Counted from the stretch's first letter, positions 17,230 through 26,252 are shown. The stretch is DNA of 64,000 bases from Terriglobia bacterium (GCA_020073485.1 JAIQFB010000001.1:1-64000), one strand, 5' to 3'. Notes: a model not told the origin generated them from the letters alone. Numbers and translations: made by a program.

Positions 17230-19047
17230 ATGTGGATTCTTCCGATTTCGATGCTTGTGATTACGACTCTTCTCGCGATTCCGCTGAGTCGCTATATGAC
17301 GCGGATCATGGATGGCAAGTATAAAGTCCCGAGATTTCTGGGGTGGTTCGAGCAGCGTCTCAACAGCGGACCACAGAATTGGAAGCAATACACGGCTTCC
17401 TTGCTTATCTTCAATACCGTGCTCTTCGTTTTCGGCTTTGTCGTTCTGGCGCTTCAGCCGCGGATGCCTCTCAACCCGCAACATAAGGGTCTGCTTGCGC
17501 CGACGACGATCTTTCACACCGTTGTTTCCTTCATGACCAACACGGACGTTCAGCACTACTCAGGGGACGTGCACTTCTCCAATTTCACGCAGATATTCTT
17601 TGCGTTTACGATGTTCTTTCTTTCCGCGTCGATTGGTTTCTGTGCCCTTACGATGATTATTCGGGCGCTGCGCAGTGACTCTTCTGTTGGGAACTTCTTT
17701 GTGGACATGTGGCGCGTGGTTGTCTATATGTTCCTGCCAATCTGCTTCGTCACGGCTATCCTCTTCCTCCAACAGGGCAGTCCGATGACTTTCAAAAGCT
17801 TCCGACAGGTCTCGACATTGGAACCGGCAGCCATGGGGACCTTGGAAAATGGCCAGCCAAATCCTCAGACAATCGTAGTGGGTCCGGTAGCGGCGTTTGT
17901 ACCGATAAAGCAACTGGGCACTAATGGCGGTGGGTTTTATGGTATGAACTCGGCACATCCGTTCGAGAATCCTACTGCTTTCACGAATTTTCTTTCCTGC
18001 GTAGCGATGATGTTATTTCCGTTTGGCCTGGTGCTCATGTTCGGCCGCATGCTGAACCGACTCAAACATGCCTGGCTCATATTCGGCGTCATGATGTTCT
18101 TCATGGTCGGCACCGTTGTTTGGGCGATCTACTTTGACACGCTAAAGCCAAATCCGGGATTGACAGCGCATCCGATCGCCAGGACATACGAAGTCTTCAA
18201 CGCGGACGCTGCGGGAGGCAAGCAGGCCGTAATCTTGCCAGCGGTCGCCGGATTGCCTGTTGATCAACACCTGGGGAACCTAGAAGGGAAAGAAATGCGA
18301 TTCGGAACTTCGGCAGGGGCCACGTTTGCGGCTCTGACAGTCGATGTGACCGACGGCGCCGTGAATGCCGAGCATGACAGTCTCAACCCGATCGCCGGCC
18401 TTTCTCCCTATGCGGGGATGTGGCTGAATTGTTTCTTTGGCGGGAAAGGCGTGGGGATGATCAACATGCTTCTATTCGTCGTGATCGGAATATTCGTCGC
18501 CGGCCAAATGGTAGGACGGACCCCAGAATATCTGGGCAAGAAAATCGGTTCGCGAGAAATGAAGCTCGCGATGATCGCATTGCTAGTGCACCCGATCATG
18601 ATTCTGTTGCCCACCGGACTTTTTGCGGGCACGAGTTGGGGAATGAAGGCTGAAAGCAATCCAGGTGCGCATGGTTTCTCGCAAATCCTCTATCAATTCT
18701 CATCCTCTTCCGCCAACAATGGATCGGCCTTCGACGGCCTGGGTGTAGCGTACGGATTTAACGATAATCCAAATCCCGCCCCAATGGCGCGCCAGTGGGA
18801 CATTGCCAGTGGTTTGGTGATTCTGATAAGCCGTTTCCTTCCGATCATCGCGCCCATGGCGATGGCAGCGTTTCTCGGCGCTAAGAAATCTAGTCCGTTT
18901 GGTCTGGGTACGCTGCGGGATGACACTTCTACGTTCGCATTTCTCCTGGTTGGTACGATTGTGATCATTGGCGCTTTGCTCTTCCTTCCAGTAGCTGCTC
19001 TCGGACCACTGGCAGAGCACTGGGGACCGTTGCCTTTTGGCGGCTGA
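17230..19047 (+). CDS. kdpA: KdpA with an altered third selectivity-filter segment (operon 2)
   Basis: 605 residues from ATG 17230 (GGGAGGCAGG upstream; GTG 17224 is an alternative). Filter segments 1, 2 and 4 are TNTDVQHY, LGTNGGGFY and NNGSAFDG. The third, SCG in most KdpA, reads DVTDGAVNAEHDS, so the Ser-Cys pair is replaced by Thr-Asp. The MVGRTPEYLGKKIGSRE loop is kept. Placed last in the operon after kdpC. Substitution in the filter may change ion affinity or selectivity relative to the first pump; that is inference. Confidence 0.94.
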   Translation: MWILPISMLVITTLLAIPLSRYMTRIMDGKYKVPRFLGWFEQRLNSGPQNWKQYTASLLIFNTVLFVFGFVVLALQPRMPLNPQHKGLLAPTTIFHTVVSFMTNTDVQHYSGDVHFSNFTQIFFAFTMFFLSASIGFCALTMIIRALRSDSSVGNFFVDMWRVVVYMFLPICFVTAILFLQQGSPMTFKSFRQVSTLEPAAMGTLENGQPNPQTIVVGPVAAFVPIKQLGTNGGGFYGMNSAHPFENPTAFTNFLSCVAMMLFPFGLVLMFGRMLNRLKHAWLIFGVMMFFMVGTVVWAIYFDTLKPNPGLTAHPIARTYEVFNADAAGGKQAVILPAVAGLPVDQHLGNLEGKEMRFGTSAGATFAALTVDVTDGAVNAEHDSLNPIAGLSPYAGMWLNCFFGGKGVGMINMLLFVVIGIFVAGQMVGRTPEYLGKKIGSREMKLAMIALLVHPIMILLPTGLFAGTSWGMKAESNPGAHGFSQILYQFSSSSANNGSAFDGLGVAYGFNDNPNPAPMARQWDIASGLVILISRFLPIIAPMAMAAFLGAKKSSPFGLGTLRDDTSTFAFLLVGTIVIIGALLFLPVAALGPLAEHWGPLPFGG

Positions 19048-19079
19048 AACACCGACCCAGCAGTGGTAAGGCCCGCTTA

Positions 19080-19091
19080 GGGGTTCACCCC
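19080..19091 (+). terminator. short hairpin after second kdpA
   Basis: GGGG-TTCA-CCCC stem-loop 33 bases past the kdpA stop. No T-tract, so a weak terminator candidate between convergent genes. Confidence 0.25.
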
Positions 19092-19138
19092 GAAATGGAC
19101 TGAATGTGATACGCCAAGACTCCGTCTGTTCCAGAAAT

Positions 19139-19285
19139 TTAGCTCAGATCGTGTTTATCGCGTGTTCCCTCCGGCAGAATCGGAAACGGGTACGGAAATT
19201 CTGGCGCGTGCTTGAATTCCAGATGCCGCTCTCCGCCGTCGTGCAACTTGTCTTCGGGCATGTACAAATATTTCTTGTTGCTCAT
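19139..19285 (-). CDS. 48-residue hypothetical protein
   Basis: Read on the minus strand from ATG at 19285, with a strong GAGGTGG ribosome-binding site seven bases upstream, to TAA at 19139. Hydrophilic and charged, starting MSNKKYLYMPEDKLHDGGER, with an FPYPFPILPEGTRDKHDLS end. Convergent with the second kdp operon. Function unknown; the good translation signal is the main support. Confidence 0.55.
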   Translation of the reverse strand: MSNKKYLYMPEDKLHDGGERHLEFKHAPEFPYPFPILPEGTRDKHDLS

Positions 19286-19390
19286 TAGCCACCTCGCAGA
19301 TTGGGACGCTCACTATTGAACGGATATTGCAAAGGTTGCGGAGAAAGTCGGGTTTTGGCGGCGCGGCCTGAACTTTGTGGCAACGGGGAG

Positions 19391-19864
19391 CTACGAACGG
19401 CGCGAAAGGTCCGCGCGTAACTTTCTGTTGACCTTGTTTTCCTTGTGCCAGAAGGCCCCTTCGGCAGACGTGGCGTGATCACTGGTTTTGTAAACTTGCT
19501 GATAGTCCCACAAAAGTGGTTCGCCGGACTCATCCAAGGCCGCGACTAGCAACCCTTGCCTACACAGCTCTTCACGGGCTTCCCGTATTTGGCACCGCAA
19601 GTCGAACTTGAGTTCTTCGTCGGGATTGATCGTCAGCACGTTTTGCTCGCCTTTTCGCTGCAGCAGGTCGACAAGAGAGTAGGAACTCGCGCGTTCATAC
19701 TTTTTGATATTTAGAGGAATGGAAATGAGTGCCACTTTCGCCTCGTACTCGACAATCGTATCCGCATTGTGCTTATCAAGCGTTTGGTATTCGTCTAGAA
19801 AGCGCATCAACACGGCCGCCGCGTCCGTGAGCTGTTTCAGTGTCACCTTTTTATTTTTTGCCAT
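19391..19864 (-). CDS. hypothetical protein, 157 residues
   Basis: Soluble, helical and charged; begins MAKNKKVTLKQLTDAAAVLM and contains a DEYQTLDKHNADTIVEYEAKV helix region. ATG 19864 is preceded by GGAGAAGAATGAA. No family recognised. Lies upstream of the 48-residue gene on the same strand, about 100 bases away. Confidence 0.65.
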   Translation of the reverse strand: MAKNKKVTLKQLTDAAAVLMRFLDEYQTLDKHNADTIVEYEAKVALISIPLNIKKYERASSYSLVDLLQRKGEQNVLTINPDEELKFDLRCQIREAREELCRQGLLVAALDESGEPLLWDYQQVYKTSDHATSAEGAFWHKENKVNRKLRADLSRRS

Positions 19865-20252
19865 TTCATTCTTCTCCGCTTCTCGTTGTTTGCACTTCTT
19901 CGGGATTCGTTAAGCTAATACGCGGAAAGTGAAAGAAGAACATTTTCATTTAGCTCGCCGGGCCAACACCGGCGTAGGGGGACCGCCGTCTTGGTCTCAA
20001 TGGCTACTCTCCGGCGTTCAGAAGGATTCTCGCGTCCCAAATCCGGCGGCCCGCGTAATCACACTGAAATCCGTGATGCGTTCCTGAAAATCCCTCTCTT
20101 TCCCTTCGAGCCATCGGCAGGAAGACGCTGCTGTGGGAATGCGGATGGTGTTGCGCTCATCGCCCTCCCGGAGGTTCGCGTCCGCGCCCCAAGATTCCGA
20201 CTTCCGAACGCTATGGTGGAAGCAAGCCAAGTGGCCTGCGCCGGAGGGCACT
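19865..20252. other. 388-base interval without a supported gene
   Basis: Divergent intergenic region between the 19391-19864 gene and the 20253 gene. Open frames exist on both strands but none has a recognisable product or start signal. Presumably holds two promoters; none identified with confidence. Confidence 0.5.
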
Positions 20253-20492
20253 ATGAACATGGACATTGAGTGGGGCGAGCGCCTCGTCAAGATGATGGTC
20301 TTTTTCGACAACGTGCGATTCATCCCAGAAAACCGTCAGCCAGGGAAAGAATGCTGCGCCTGTGGCGGACAGGCGATCTACGCCCAACTCGACGACCGGG
20401 ATGAGGCGCTAGCCTACTTTTGTAAAGAGGATGTTTGGGAAGGTCGACGTAAGATTTCCAGAAAAGCCCGATTGTTGTTACCCAGCGGGTAG
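20253..20492 (+). CDS. small zinc-ribbon-like hypothetical protein
   Basis: 79 residues from ATG 20253 with CCGGAGGG upstream. Contains ECCACGGQA and, 20 residues later, FCKED, i.e. a CxxC plus a third Cys that could bind zinc; the C-terminus is basic (RRKISRKARLLLPSG). Function unknown. Confidence 0.55.
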   Translation: MNMDIEWGERLVKMMVFFDNVRFIPENRQPGKECCACGGQAIYAQLDDRDEALAYFCKEDVWEGRRKISRKARLLLPSG

Positions 20493-20538
20493 ATGTAAGA
20501 CTATATGGCGGGCGGCAATGGCACACGACGCAAGTCTG

Positions 20539-20724
20539 CTACTCTTCTTCTTTCGGTTCCTCGCACACGGCCCGATGCGTCGCCAGGATTTCGTCCCAGT
20601 CCCTATCGGACTGCTCCATCGCATCCATCTCGCGCTGGTGCTCCGGGCAATACGGATGCCCCGGCTTGTCGCAGAAACGCTCAGGCGTGGTGCGGGACGC
20701 GAGATAGAGCCAACTGCAAGTCAT
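20539..20724 (-). CDS. small Cys/His-containing hypothetical protein
   Basis: 61 residues from the ATG at 20724, beginning MTCSWLY and containing FCDKPGHPYCPEHQREMDAM, a possible Cys/His metal site, with a charged C-terminal tail. The longer upstream open frame overlaps the next gene and has no support. Probably cotranscribed with the two genes to its right. Confidence 0.45.
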   Translation of the reverse strand: MTCSWLYLASRTTPERFCDKPGHPYCPEHQREMDAMEQSDRDWDEILATHRAVCEEPKEEE

Positions 20725-20734
20725 GTGTATGCCT

Positions 20735-20929
20735 TTATGGCAGGAGCTTGCCGCCAAACGTGTTCCTCGTTGTGACCTTCCCCTGCGCGTTTCGCACGGA
20801 AATATGCTGAGAAATTGCCTGGCCGCTGTTCGCGTTGTAAATCGTGTTGGTGGTGACGACCGTTCCGTCCTGCATGAAGGTTGTATTGATTTCCCCAACA
20901 AGTTTGTTTTGGCTGTCGTACGTCTTCAT
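20735..20929 (-). CDS. hypothetical protein, 64 residues
   Basis: Starts at ATG 20929 (AAGAGAGGA just upstream). Polar, beta-rich sequence: MKTYDSQNKLVGEINTTFMQ then VVTTNTIYNANSGQAI. No motif recognised. Lies 10 bases before the 61-residue gene and 36 bases after the phosphatase, in a probable three-gene operon. Confidence 0.5.
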   Translation of the reverse strand: MKTYDSQNKLVGEINTTFMQDGTVVTTNTIYNANSGQAISQHISVRNAQGKVTTRNTFGGKLLP

Positions 20930-20965
20930 TTCATTCCTCTCTTTTGTCGTGGTTTGCAGAGGCCG

Positions 20966-21382
20966 TCATCGCAAATGTTCCCGGACGCTGGCGAGTAGGA
21001 TGGCGGACGGAGAAATGAACCCGCGAAGCATCCTGATTTCCTGTAAGGCTGCGTCGAATTCCTTGTAACCGACGCAGTGTAGATATGCGGCGGCCATGAT
21101 CGGACCTCTGGATATTCCACTCCCACAATGCACAAGGACCTTGCCTCGCCGGATGTTGTTTGAAATGGCGTCCATAATGGCGTTGAACCGAGCGGGCGGA
21201 ATCGCTATCTCATCTTCAACAGGAAGGTGGACGTAGGTAATCTCGGAATGGGTGTTGATTGGCGCATTTTGGGAAAGTGAAACAACATGAGTCAGGCCGT
21301 GAGGGTTCGCCTTCGCGAGCCGCTGCGCGTCAAACATACTTCCGAGATAGAGCCGCCACCAGATTTTCGTAACCTCTAGCAT
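20966..21382 (-). CDS. dual-specificity protein phosphatase
   Basis: 138 residues. The cysteine-phosphatase loop is intact (VHCGSGISRGP, matching HCxxGxxR) and is preceded by a DSP-like start (WRLYLGSMFDAQ) and an AxF-NAIMD helix. ATG 21382 follows GGGAGGAGAACG. Hydrolyses phosphate from Tyr/Ser/Thr or from other small substrates; target unknown. First gene of a small minus-strand operon. Confidence 0.85.
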   Translation of the reverse strand: MLEVTKIWWRLYLGSMFDAQRLAKANPHGLTHVVSLSQNAPINTHSEITYVHLPVEDEIAIPPARFNAIMDAISNNIRRGKVLVHCGSGISRGPIMAAAYLHCVGYKEFDAALQEIRMLRGFISPSAILLASVREHLR

Positions 21383-21915
21383 TCGCGTTCTCCTCCCACC
21401 TCAATCTACGTGGACCCACCTGGCAGCGGCTAAGGCATAGTCACGATCCGTGCCCATATGTGGCCAAACTGAGCCGCACCACACCCTGAAATGGTCCGCG
21501 CAGGAATAGAGGTGCTCTCAGAGGGAACGAATAGCGCATGTGATGGATAGGGCGCTGATGACGGCGGAGAATTGTGGAGAGGGGGAAATGGCTTCCGGAT
21601 CAACGGCTCTGAATTCCCGGGTAGGCGGGTCGTCCTTTCGCATTATTGAACCATCATTGACAGGGCTTCATGAGCTAGGCCTCTTACATCGACGAGGCCG
21701 TGAGCAGATGGAGCGATCCTTGAAGAGTACCCGGCAGAAATGTATCACTTACTAAAGGGCATGGATGTAAAACGATTAGCAACCAGTTTAGTAGAACCCT
21801 GTCGGGTTAAGCACTTTGCAGCAGTGCCCGAAATTTTGGCACGCGCATTCTTGTTCATGAACCACCCACACTTCGCCTGACGCGACATAGCCTTGGTTCA
21901 GACCCCGCCACCACT
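21383..21915. other. 533-base interval without a supported gene
   Basis: Only a weak 71-codon plus-strand frame starting near 21540 is open; it has no recognisable product or ribosome-binding site. Nothing else supported. Confidence 0.5.
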
Positions 21916-21941
21916 TTACAGGTGAAGAATTACAGGTGAAG
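21916..21941 (+). repeat. paired arm-type repeats left of tRNA-Val fragment 1
   Basis: Two copies of TTACAGGTGAA 15 bases apart, ending 45 bases before the tRNA fragment. They match the pair at 22116-22143 and are read as integrase arm-binding sites of an element lying to the left. Confidence 0.5.
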
Positions 21942-21986
21942 TTTCTGTCGGATTCCGAAGAAAACTCTCTAAAGCATTGAAAAGAA

Positions 21987-22032
21987 TGGTAGGCCCGTGC
22001 GGACTCGAACCGCAGACCTCTACCGTGTCAAA
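21987..22032 (-). pseudogene. tRNA-Val(GAC) 3' fragment, copy 1 (attachment-site relic)
   Basis: On the minus strand this reads as the 3' part of a tRNA: anticodon-loop TTGACAC, 3' stem, a T-arm with GGTTCGAGTCC and an acceptor end with CCA. The 5' half is missing. It matches the copy at 33346-33391 at all but one position (47-base stretch including one flanking base). Such orphan 3' halves are produced by tyrosine-recombinase integration into tRNA genes. Confidence 0.75.
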
Positions 22033-22115
22033 GGCCGCCTAACACCTACGTTGAATAACGTGAACAACCTCAACGACCACCTAAGTACCTGGAAGCACGC
22101 CTAAGACGACATCCT

Positions 22116-22143
22116 TACAGGTGAAATTACAGGTGAAGAAATT
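22116..22143 (+). repeat. paired arm-type repeats right of tRNA-Val fragment 1
   Basis: 28 bases holding two TACAGGTGAA units; identical to 33475-33502 and starting exactly the same distance (84 bases) after the tRNA fragment end. Confidence 0.6.
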
Positions 22144-22343
22144 CTGAGAGCGCGTGCTCCGCCATAGCAGTTCCGCAAAGCCTGAATCTCATATCCCGAA
22201 GAGGGTATTTTATCAGCTGGGAATTAGAGTCGCGGCGGGCACATCGAGCGGCGACCCATTCAAGAGTTACAGCGGCACGGGATTTCTAAACATGGGCTGG
22301 CGAAAACGCGGTTAATTCCATCGTAGTTGTAAGCACGCATCGC

Positions 22344-23363
22344 TCATCGTTTCGCGCTTCGCCGACCTTTCGTCGACGCCCTGCGGGCGGGCTTGCGGCG
22401 AGCTAATCTCGCCTGATTGCGGAACCGGGCCGGCGGAAGACCAAATTCACGTTTGAAGGCACGGTTAAAGGCGGGTTCGGACTCATAGCCAACTTCAGCA
22501 GCGATCTGCGCAACACTGCTGCTCGTGGACTTCAGCATTTGCGCGCTGAGTTGAAGCCGCCAGCGGGTCAGGTAGGCAATGGGCGTCTCCGACAAATAAC
22601 GCCGGAAGCGCTCGGCCAATACGGAACGCGAAATTCCTACATCGGTTGCGAGCGCCGCAATCGTCCAAGGATGCGCTGGCTGGCGATGCATCAGAGCGAG
22701 GGCTTTCCCAACTTCCGGGTCACGGACGCCAGCCAGCCACCCGGTTTGATCCGGCGGAAGGACAGCGATATAACGTCGCAAAGCCTCCACGAACAGCACC
22801 TCTGCCAGCTTGGCGATCACGGCCTCGCCCCCGGGCTTGGATGGATCGGCGTTACCCACTGAATAGCGGATAGAGTCCTCCAGCCATTGGCCCGAAGCAT
22901 CGTTGCGGATATTGATCTTCAGAATGGGAGGCAGTCCGCCCAAAAAGACCCGGCTGAGTTGCGCCTCGCAAACCATGTAGCCGCAAACAAACCTGGTGAC
23001 TTCTCCGCCCCCGCCAAAACGCGAGAGCTTCAGGCCCTCCGACAAAATTCGTTGCAGTTCCTGTTCATTGTCCACTGGTTTGACGGGCGAGCCGTTTCCT
23101 ACGATATGCGGGTCGCCGTGCGGAAAAATTACAATCTCCCCTGCGCTTAGAGAGACCGGATGACCCTCTCCCTCGACTTGTGCATAGCCGCGGCCCTCGG
23201 TGAGCAGATGAAATATGATCACGTGCACAGAGTCCGAGGAGAGATGGCGAGCTACGACGCGAGATGCCGGCGAGCGAAAACACCAGGGCGCTGAGAATTC
23301 GCCGTTGTAAAACAAGGCGCCGTCGAGTTTGACGGTCTTCAGGACTTCCGACAGAACATCCAT
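22344..23363 (-). CDS. AraC-family regulator with cupin-type N-terminal domain (copy A)
   Basis: 339 residues from ATG 23363. N-terminal AraC-binding cupin (Cupin_6 type; GEIVIFPHGDPHIVGN) about residues 5-185 and a C-terminal double helix-turn-helix (GISRSVLAERFRRYL; VAQIAAEVGYESEPAFNRAFKREFG). The tail is basic and Arg/Lys-rich. Divergently transcribed from the methyltransferase at 23568, which it probably regulates. Paralogue of the protein at 31882-32952. Confidence 0.9.
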   Translation of the reverse strand: MDVLSEVLKTVKLDGALFYNGEFSAPWCFRSPASRVVARHLSSDSVHVIIFHLLTEGRGYAQVEGEGHPVSLSAGEIVIFPHGDPHIVGNGSPVKPVDNEQELQRILSEGLKLSRFGGGGEVTRFVCGYMVCEAQLSRVFLGGLPPILKINIRNDASGQWLEDSIRYSVGNADPSKPGGEAVIAKLAEVLFVEALRRYIAVLPPDQTGWLAGVRDPEVGKALALMHRQPAHPWTIAALATDVGISRSVLAERFRRYLSETPIAYLTRWRLQLSAQMLKSTSSSVAQIAAEVGYESEPAFNRAFKREFGLPPARFRNQARLARRKPARRASTKGRRSAKR

Positions 23364-23567
23364 GCGGTCTCCGACGTGCGGCGATGTGTTTCGGCAAACT
23401 GTTCCGGACTTTGGGTCAATTAAACCACAAACTGCGCGTATCCGGGCAAGAGAACCAGACGCTCGGATAAGTATCCCCGCAGCATCTTGCCGCATAGTGA
23501 CTCCGACGAAACAACACAGCAACGAATCGTGGATCGGTCATGATTCGAAAATAAAGGAGAAGAAACC

Positions 23568-24389
23568 ATGCAAGCTACAGCGATCTCACCCGAATTTGTG
23601 AATCTGAAAACTCGCCTCAAAAAAACCTGGATGGCCGGCGATTACGATCGGTTCTCGCGTTACATGGAAAATGGCGCGCGGGATTTCTACGAGCGCCTGG
23701 ATGTCGCTCCGGGAGCCCATTTTCTGGATGTCGCTTGCGGCTCGGGGCAACTCGCTCTGATTGCCGCGCGGGACGGCCTGAAAGTTACCGGCGTGGACAT
23801 TGCCCGCAATCTGGTGGAACGCGCGCAGGAACGGGCGCACGCCGAGGATTTGTCCGCGCGCTTCGAAGAAGCCGACGCCGAGGCCCTCCCATTTGAGGAC
23901 GCGAGTTTCGACATTGTGGCCAGCCTGGTCGGAGCGATGTTCGCGCCGCGGCCGGACGTTGTCGCGCAGGAACTGCTGCGCGTGTGCAGTCCGGGCGGAA
24001 CCATTGCCATGGTCAATTGGACTCCACAGGGATTCATCGGGCAAATGTTCAAGGCAGTATCGAAATTCATTGCGCCATCCGGGATGCCCTCGCCGGTGCT
24101 GTGGGGTGACGAAGTCACAGTCCGTGAAAGGCTCGGCGCAGGACTCTCGGACCTATCCCTGGTTCGGCGCCATTACACGTTCAGCTACCCGTTTCCTCCT
24201 GCTGAGGTAGTGGAGTTCTTTCGCCTCAACTACGGACCGACCTATCAGGCGTTTGCTTCCTTGGATGCCGCTGGTGCTAATGATCTTCGCCAGGAGCTTG
24301 AAGCGCTGTGGTCTTCTCAGAATCGAGCGGGCCAAGGTTCCACGACCGTCTTCGCTGAATATCTGGAAGTAATCGGAGTTCGATCTTAA
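23568..24389 (+). CDS. class I SAM-dependent methyltransferase
   Basis: 273 residues. SAM-binding motif FLDVACGSGQLALIAA, acidic motif GVDIARNLVERAQ and DAEALPFEDASFDIV, which resembles the UbiE/UbiG Methyltransf_11 group. Substrate unknown. ATG 23568 behind AAGGAGAAG. First gene of a plus-strand series divergent from the AraC regulator. Confidence 0.85.
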   Translation: MQATAISPEFVNLKTRLKKTWMAGDYDRFSRYMENGARDFYERLDVAPGAHFLDVACGSGQLALIAARDGLKVTGVDIARNLVERAQERAHAEDLSARFEEADAEALPFEDASFDIVASLVGAMFAPRPDVVAQELLRVCSPGGTIAMVNWTPQGFIGQMFKAVSKFIAPSGMPSPVLWGDEVTVRERLGAGLSDLSLVRRHYTFSYPFPPAEVVEFFRLNYGPTYQAFASLDAAGANDLRQELEALWSSQNRAGQGSTTVFAEYLEVIGVRS

Positions 24390-24421
24390 ATGAAGTTTCA
24401 GCCGTTTATGGAGGAGATCTA

Positions 24422-25240
24422 ATGAACGAGCCACGTGAACTAGTCCAACGCTTGGAAAAGAACCCCCAATTGCCCAAAGGTAATGGCGAAATTCTTTCCG
24501 TGTACGGCGTCGAGTCGTGCCCGTTCGCCTCGGGCGATATCCTGTGTAGCCGGCACGTCCTGGCTTCATCGTTCGGACCGGCCTACACCGCCATTTGGCA
24601 TCGTGATCCGGATGGCGATTGGCACTTCTATCAAGATGTTCCGCCTCGGCTAGGCTGTGCGCGCTTCTTCGGCAAAGCGCTTGCAGACGTCACTGTGCTG
24701 CCGATCGAGACCCAGTGGGACGGACCACGGCGCCTGCGCATCGTTGCGTCGGGCGGGATTGAGTGGCAGCTCGATCTCAGTTCGACGCTCGCTACTTGTG
24801 CGATGAACCTGATGGGGAGCTTGATGCCCGACACGCTTTGGAAGAACCCAACTGTCCTGGCCGCAATGGCGCCTGTTGCTGGCGTTGCTTTGGGGGCGGG
24901 TAAACTGCGGTTGACCGGCCGGGCGCCGAACGGCCAAAGATTCATTGCAAACCCTCTATCAACTTGGACAGTTCCCAGCGCCAAGGCCACCATCTACGGG
25001 CGCAACCTTGGTGCGGTTGCGTCCCTGAGGGAGCAGCCCAAGCTGGGCGATTTTTGGATACCGCGCACCGGGCTGTTCGCGATCGGTCGTGCGTTCTTCG
25101 ATGCCTTCGACCCGGAGATTCATTCTGCAGCAACGAGTCGAACCGACTGCGCTGCAACTGATTCATCAATGAGTTTCGCCAACGAACCTGTCTCACAAAG
25201 TGCTGGAAGATCTGTCGCAGATCCCGCTTCAATAGCTTGA
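24422..25240 (+). CDS. hypothetical protein, 272 residues
   Basis: ATG 24422 follows GGAGGAGATCTA. Soluble; central region IWHRDPDGDWHFYQDVPPRLGCARFFG and GGIEWQLDLSSTLATCAMNLMGSLMP suggest a beta-rich fold; no catalytic motif recognised. Lies 32 bases after the methyltransferase and before a cupin, likely in one operon. Confidence 0.75.
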   Translation: MNEPRELVQRLEKNPQLPKGNGEILSVYGVESCPFASGDILCSRHVLASSFGPAYTAIWHRDPDGDWHFYQDVPPRLGCARFFGKALADVTVLPIETQWDGPRRLRIVASGGIEWQLDLSSTLATCAMNLMGSLMPDTLWKNPTVLAAMAPVAGVALGAGKLRLTGRAPNGQRFIANPLSTWTVPSAKATIYGRNLGAVASLREQPKLGDFWIPRTGLFAIGRAFFDAFDPEIHSAATSRTDCAATDSSMSFANEPVSQSAGRSVADPASIA

Positions 25241-25295
25241 TCGCACTGCACAGAGACCGGAAATTGAAGTTGAAACGTTCCACAGGAGGAATGAC

Positions 25296-25658
25296 ATGGC
25301 AAATCTCATTCAGCAGCCAACTGTCATCATGGCAGCGGGAAATAAAAGCAAGGAGATCTCAGAGTACGTAGGGCGTCTGAACTCTGCCACGGAGAGCTTG
25401 AGTATTGCGCACATGAAGAGTCCAGCCGGCTGGAGTGAGCCGGGACAGACTCCCGAGTTCGATGAATATACCGTGGTATTGCGCGGGGCTCTTCGTGCAG
25501 AAACTCGCGCGGGAACTATCGACGTAAAGGCGGGCCAGGCAATCCTGGCTCGCAGGGGTGAATGGGTGCGCTACAGCACGCCGGAGCCCAATGGCGCCGA
25601 GTATGTGGCGGTATGCATGCCGGCCTTTTCTCCTGAACTCGTGCGACGGGACGCGTGA
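25296..25658 (+). CDS. cupin-domain protein
   Basis: 120 residues. Single cupin barrel: PEFDEYTVVLRGALRAETRAG then VKAGQAILARRGEWVRYSTP. The metal-binding residues are only partly conserved (H and E positions are mostly replaced), so binding rather than catalysis is likely. ATG 25296 follows CAGGAGGAATG. Similar in build to EutQ-like cupins. Confidence 0.8.
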   Translation: MANLIQQPTVIMAAGNKSKEISEYVGRLNSATESLSIAHMKSPAGWSEPGQTPEFDEYTVVLRGALRAETRAGTIDVKAGQAILARRGEWVRYSTPEPNGAEYVAVCMPAFSPELVRRDA

Positions 25659-25796
25659 CTTCCGTCATTCGTCTGCTTCGCCTACATCTTCGGTCTGGCT
25701 AGGGAGAGGAACGTTGCCAACATTTTCGCAGGTTTTTGTCATCGGCAAAACACAGGCCGAACTCGATTTCGTCGATATTTCTTGAAGAGAGGCTAT

Positions 25797-26249
25797 ATGC
25801 GATTCGCGAAAGTCGTATTCTCAATCGCCGGCGTCTGGGGAGTTCTGGTCATGATGCCGCTGTATTTCCTGTTTGATTTGGTGGGCCGTCAGTATCCACC
25901 GCCTATCACGCACGCGGACTTCTACTACGGCTTCGTCTCGATAACACTTGCCTGGCAGGTTGCCTTTCTGGTAATCGCAACGGACCCACGTCGGTTTCGG
26001 CCGATGATGGTGGCGGCCATTCTCGAAAAGTTCGGCTACATGACGACGCTTGCTACGCTCTACGCGCAAGGACGACTGCAGTTTGGCCAACTCGCGGTCG
26101 TTAGCCCTGACCTCGTTCTTGCTCTCCTCTTCCTCGTAGCGTTTTTCAAAACGGCGGAGCGGTCAACCCAGTCCCACCATAGTGACTGCGTCAACACAGG
26201 CGAAGCAGCGAATCGCTGGTCGACCAAAATCCAAGCACAAAGGAGATGA
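25797..26249 (+). CDS. four-helix membrane protein (paralogue of 46552-46923)
   Basis: 150 residues with four hydrophobic helices over the first ~115 residues and a polar tail. Start ATG 25797 (AGAGAGG upstream); the in-frame TTG at 25782 is less likely. Sequence MRFAKVVFSIAGVWGVLV, then YPPPITHADFYYGFVSITLAWQ, closely parallels the protein encoded at 46552-46923 on the other island (MRFARVVYLLAGTYGLIV ... FPPAITHPEYFYGFLGVTIAWQ). Function unknown. Confidence 0.8.
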   Translation: MRFAKVVFSIAGVWGVLVMMPLYFLFDLVGRQYPPPITHADFYYGFVSITLAWQVAFLVIATDPRRFRPMMVAAILEKFGYMTTLATLYAQGRLQFGQLAVVSPDLVLALLFLVAFFKTAERSTQSHHSDCVNTGEAANRWSTKIQAQRR

Positions 26250-26252
26250 AAC

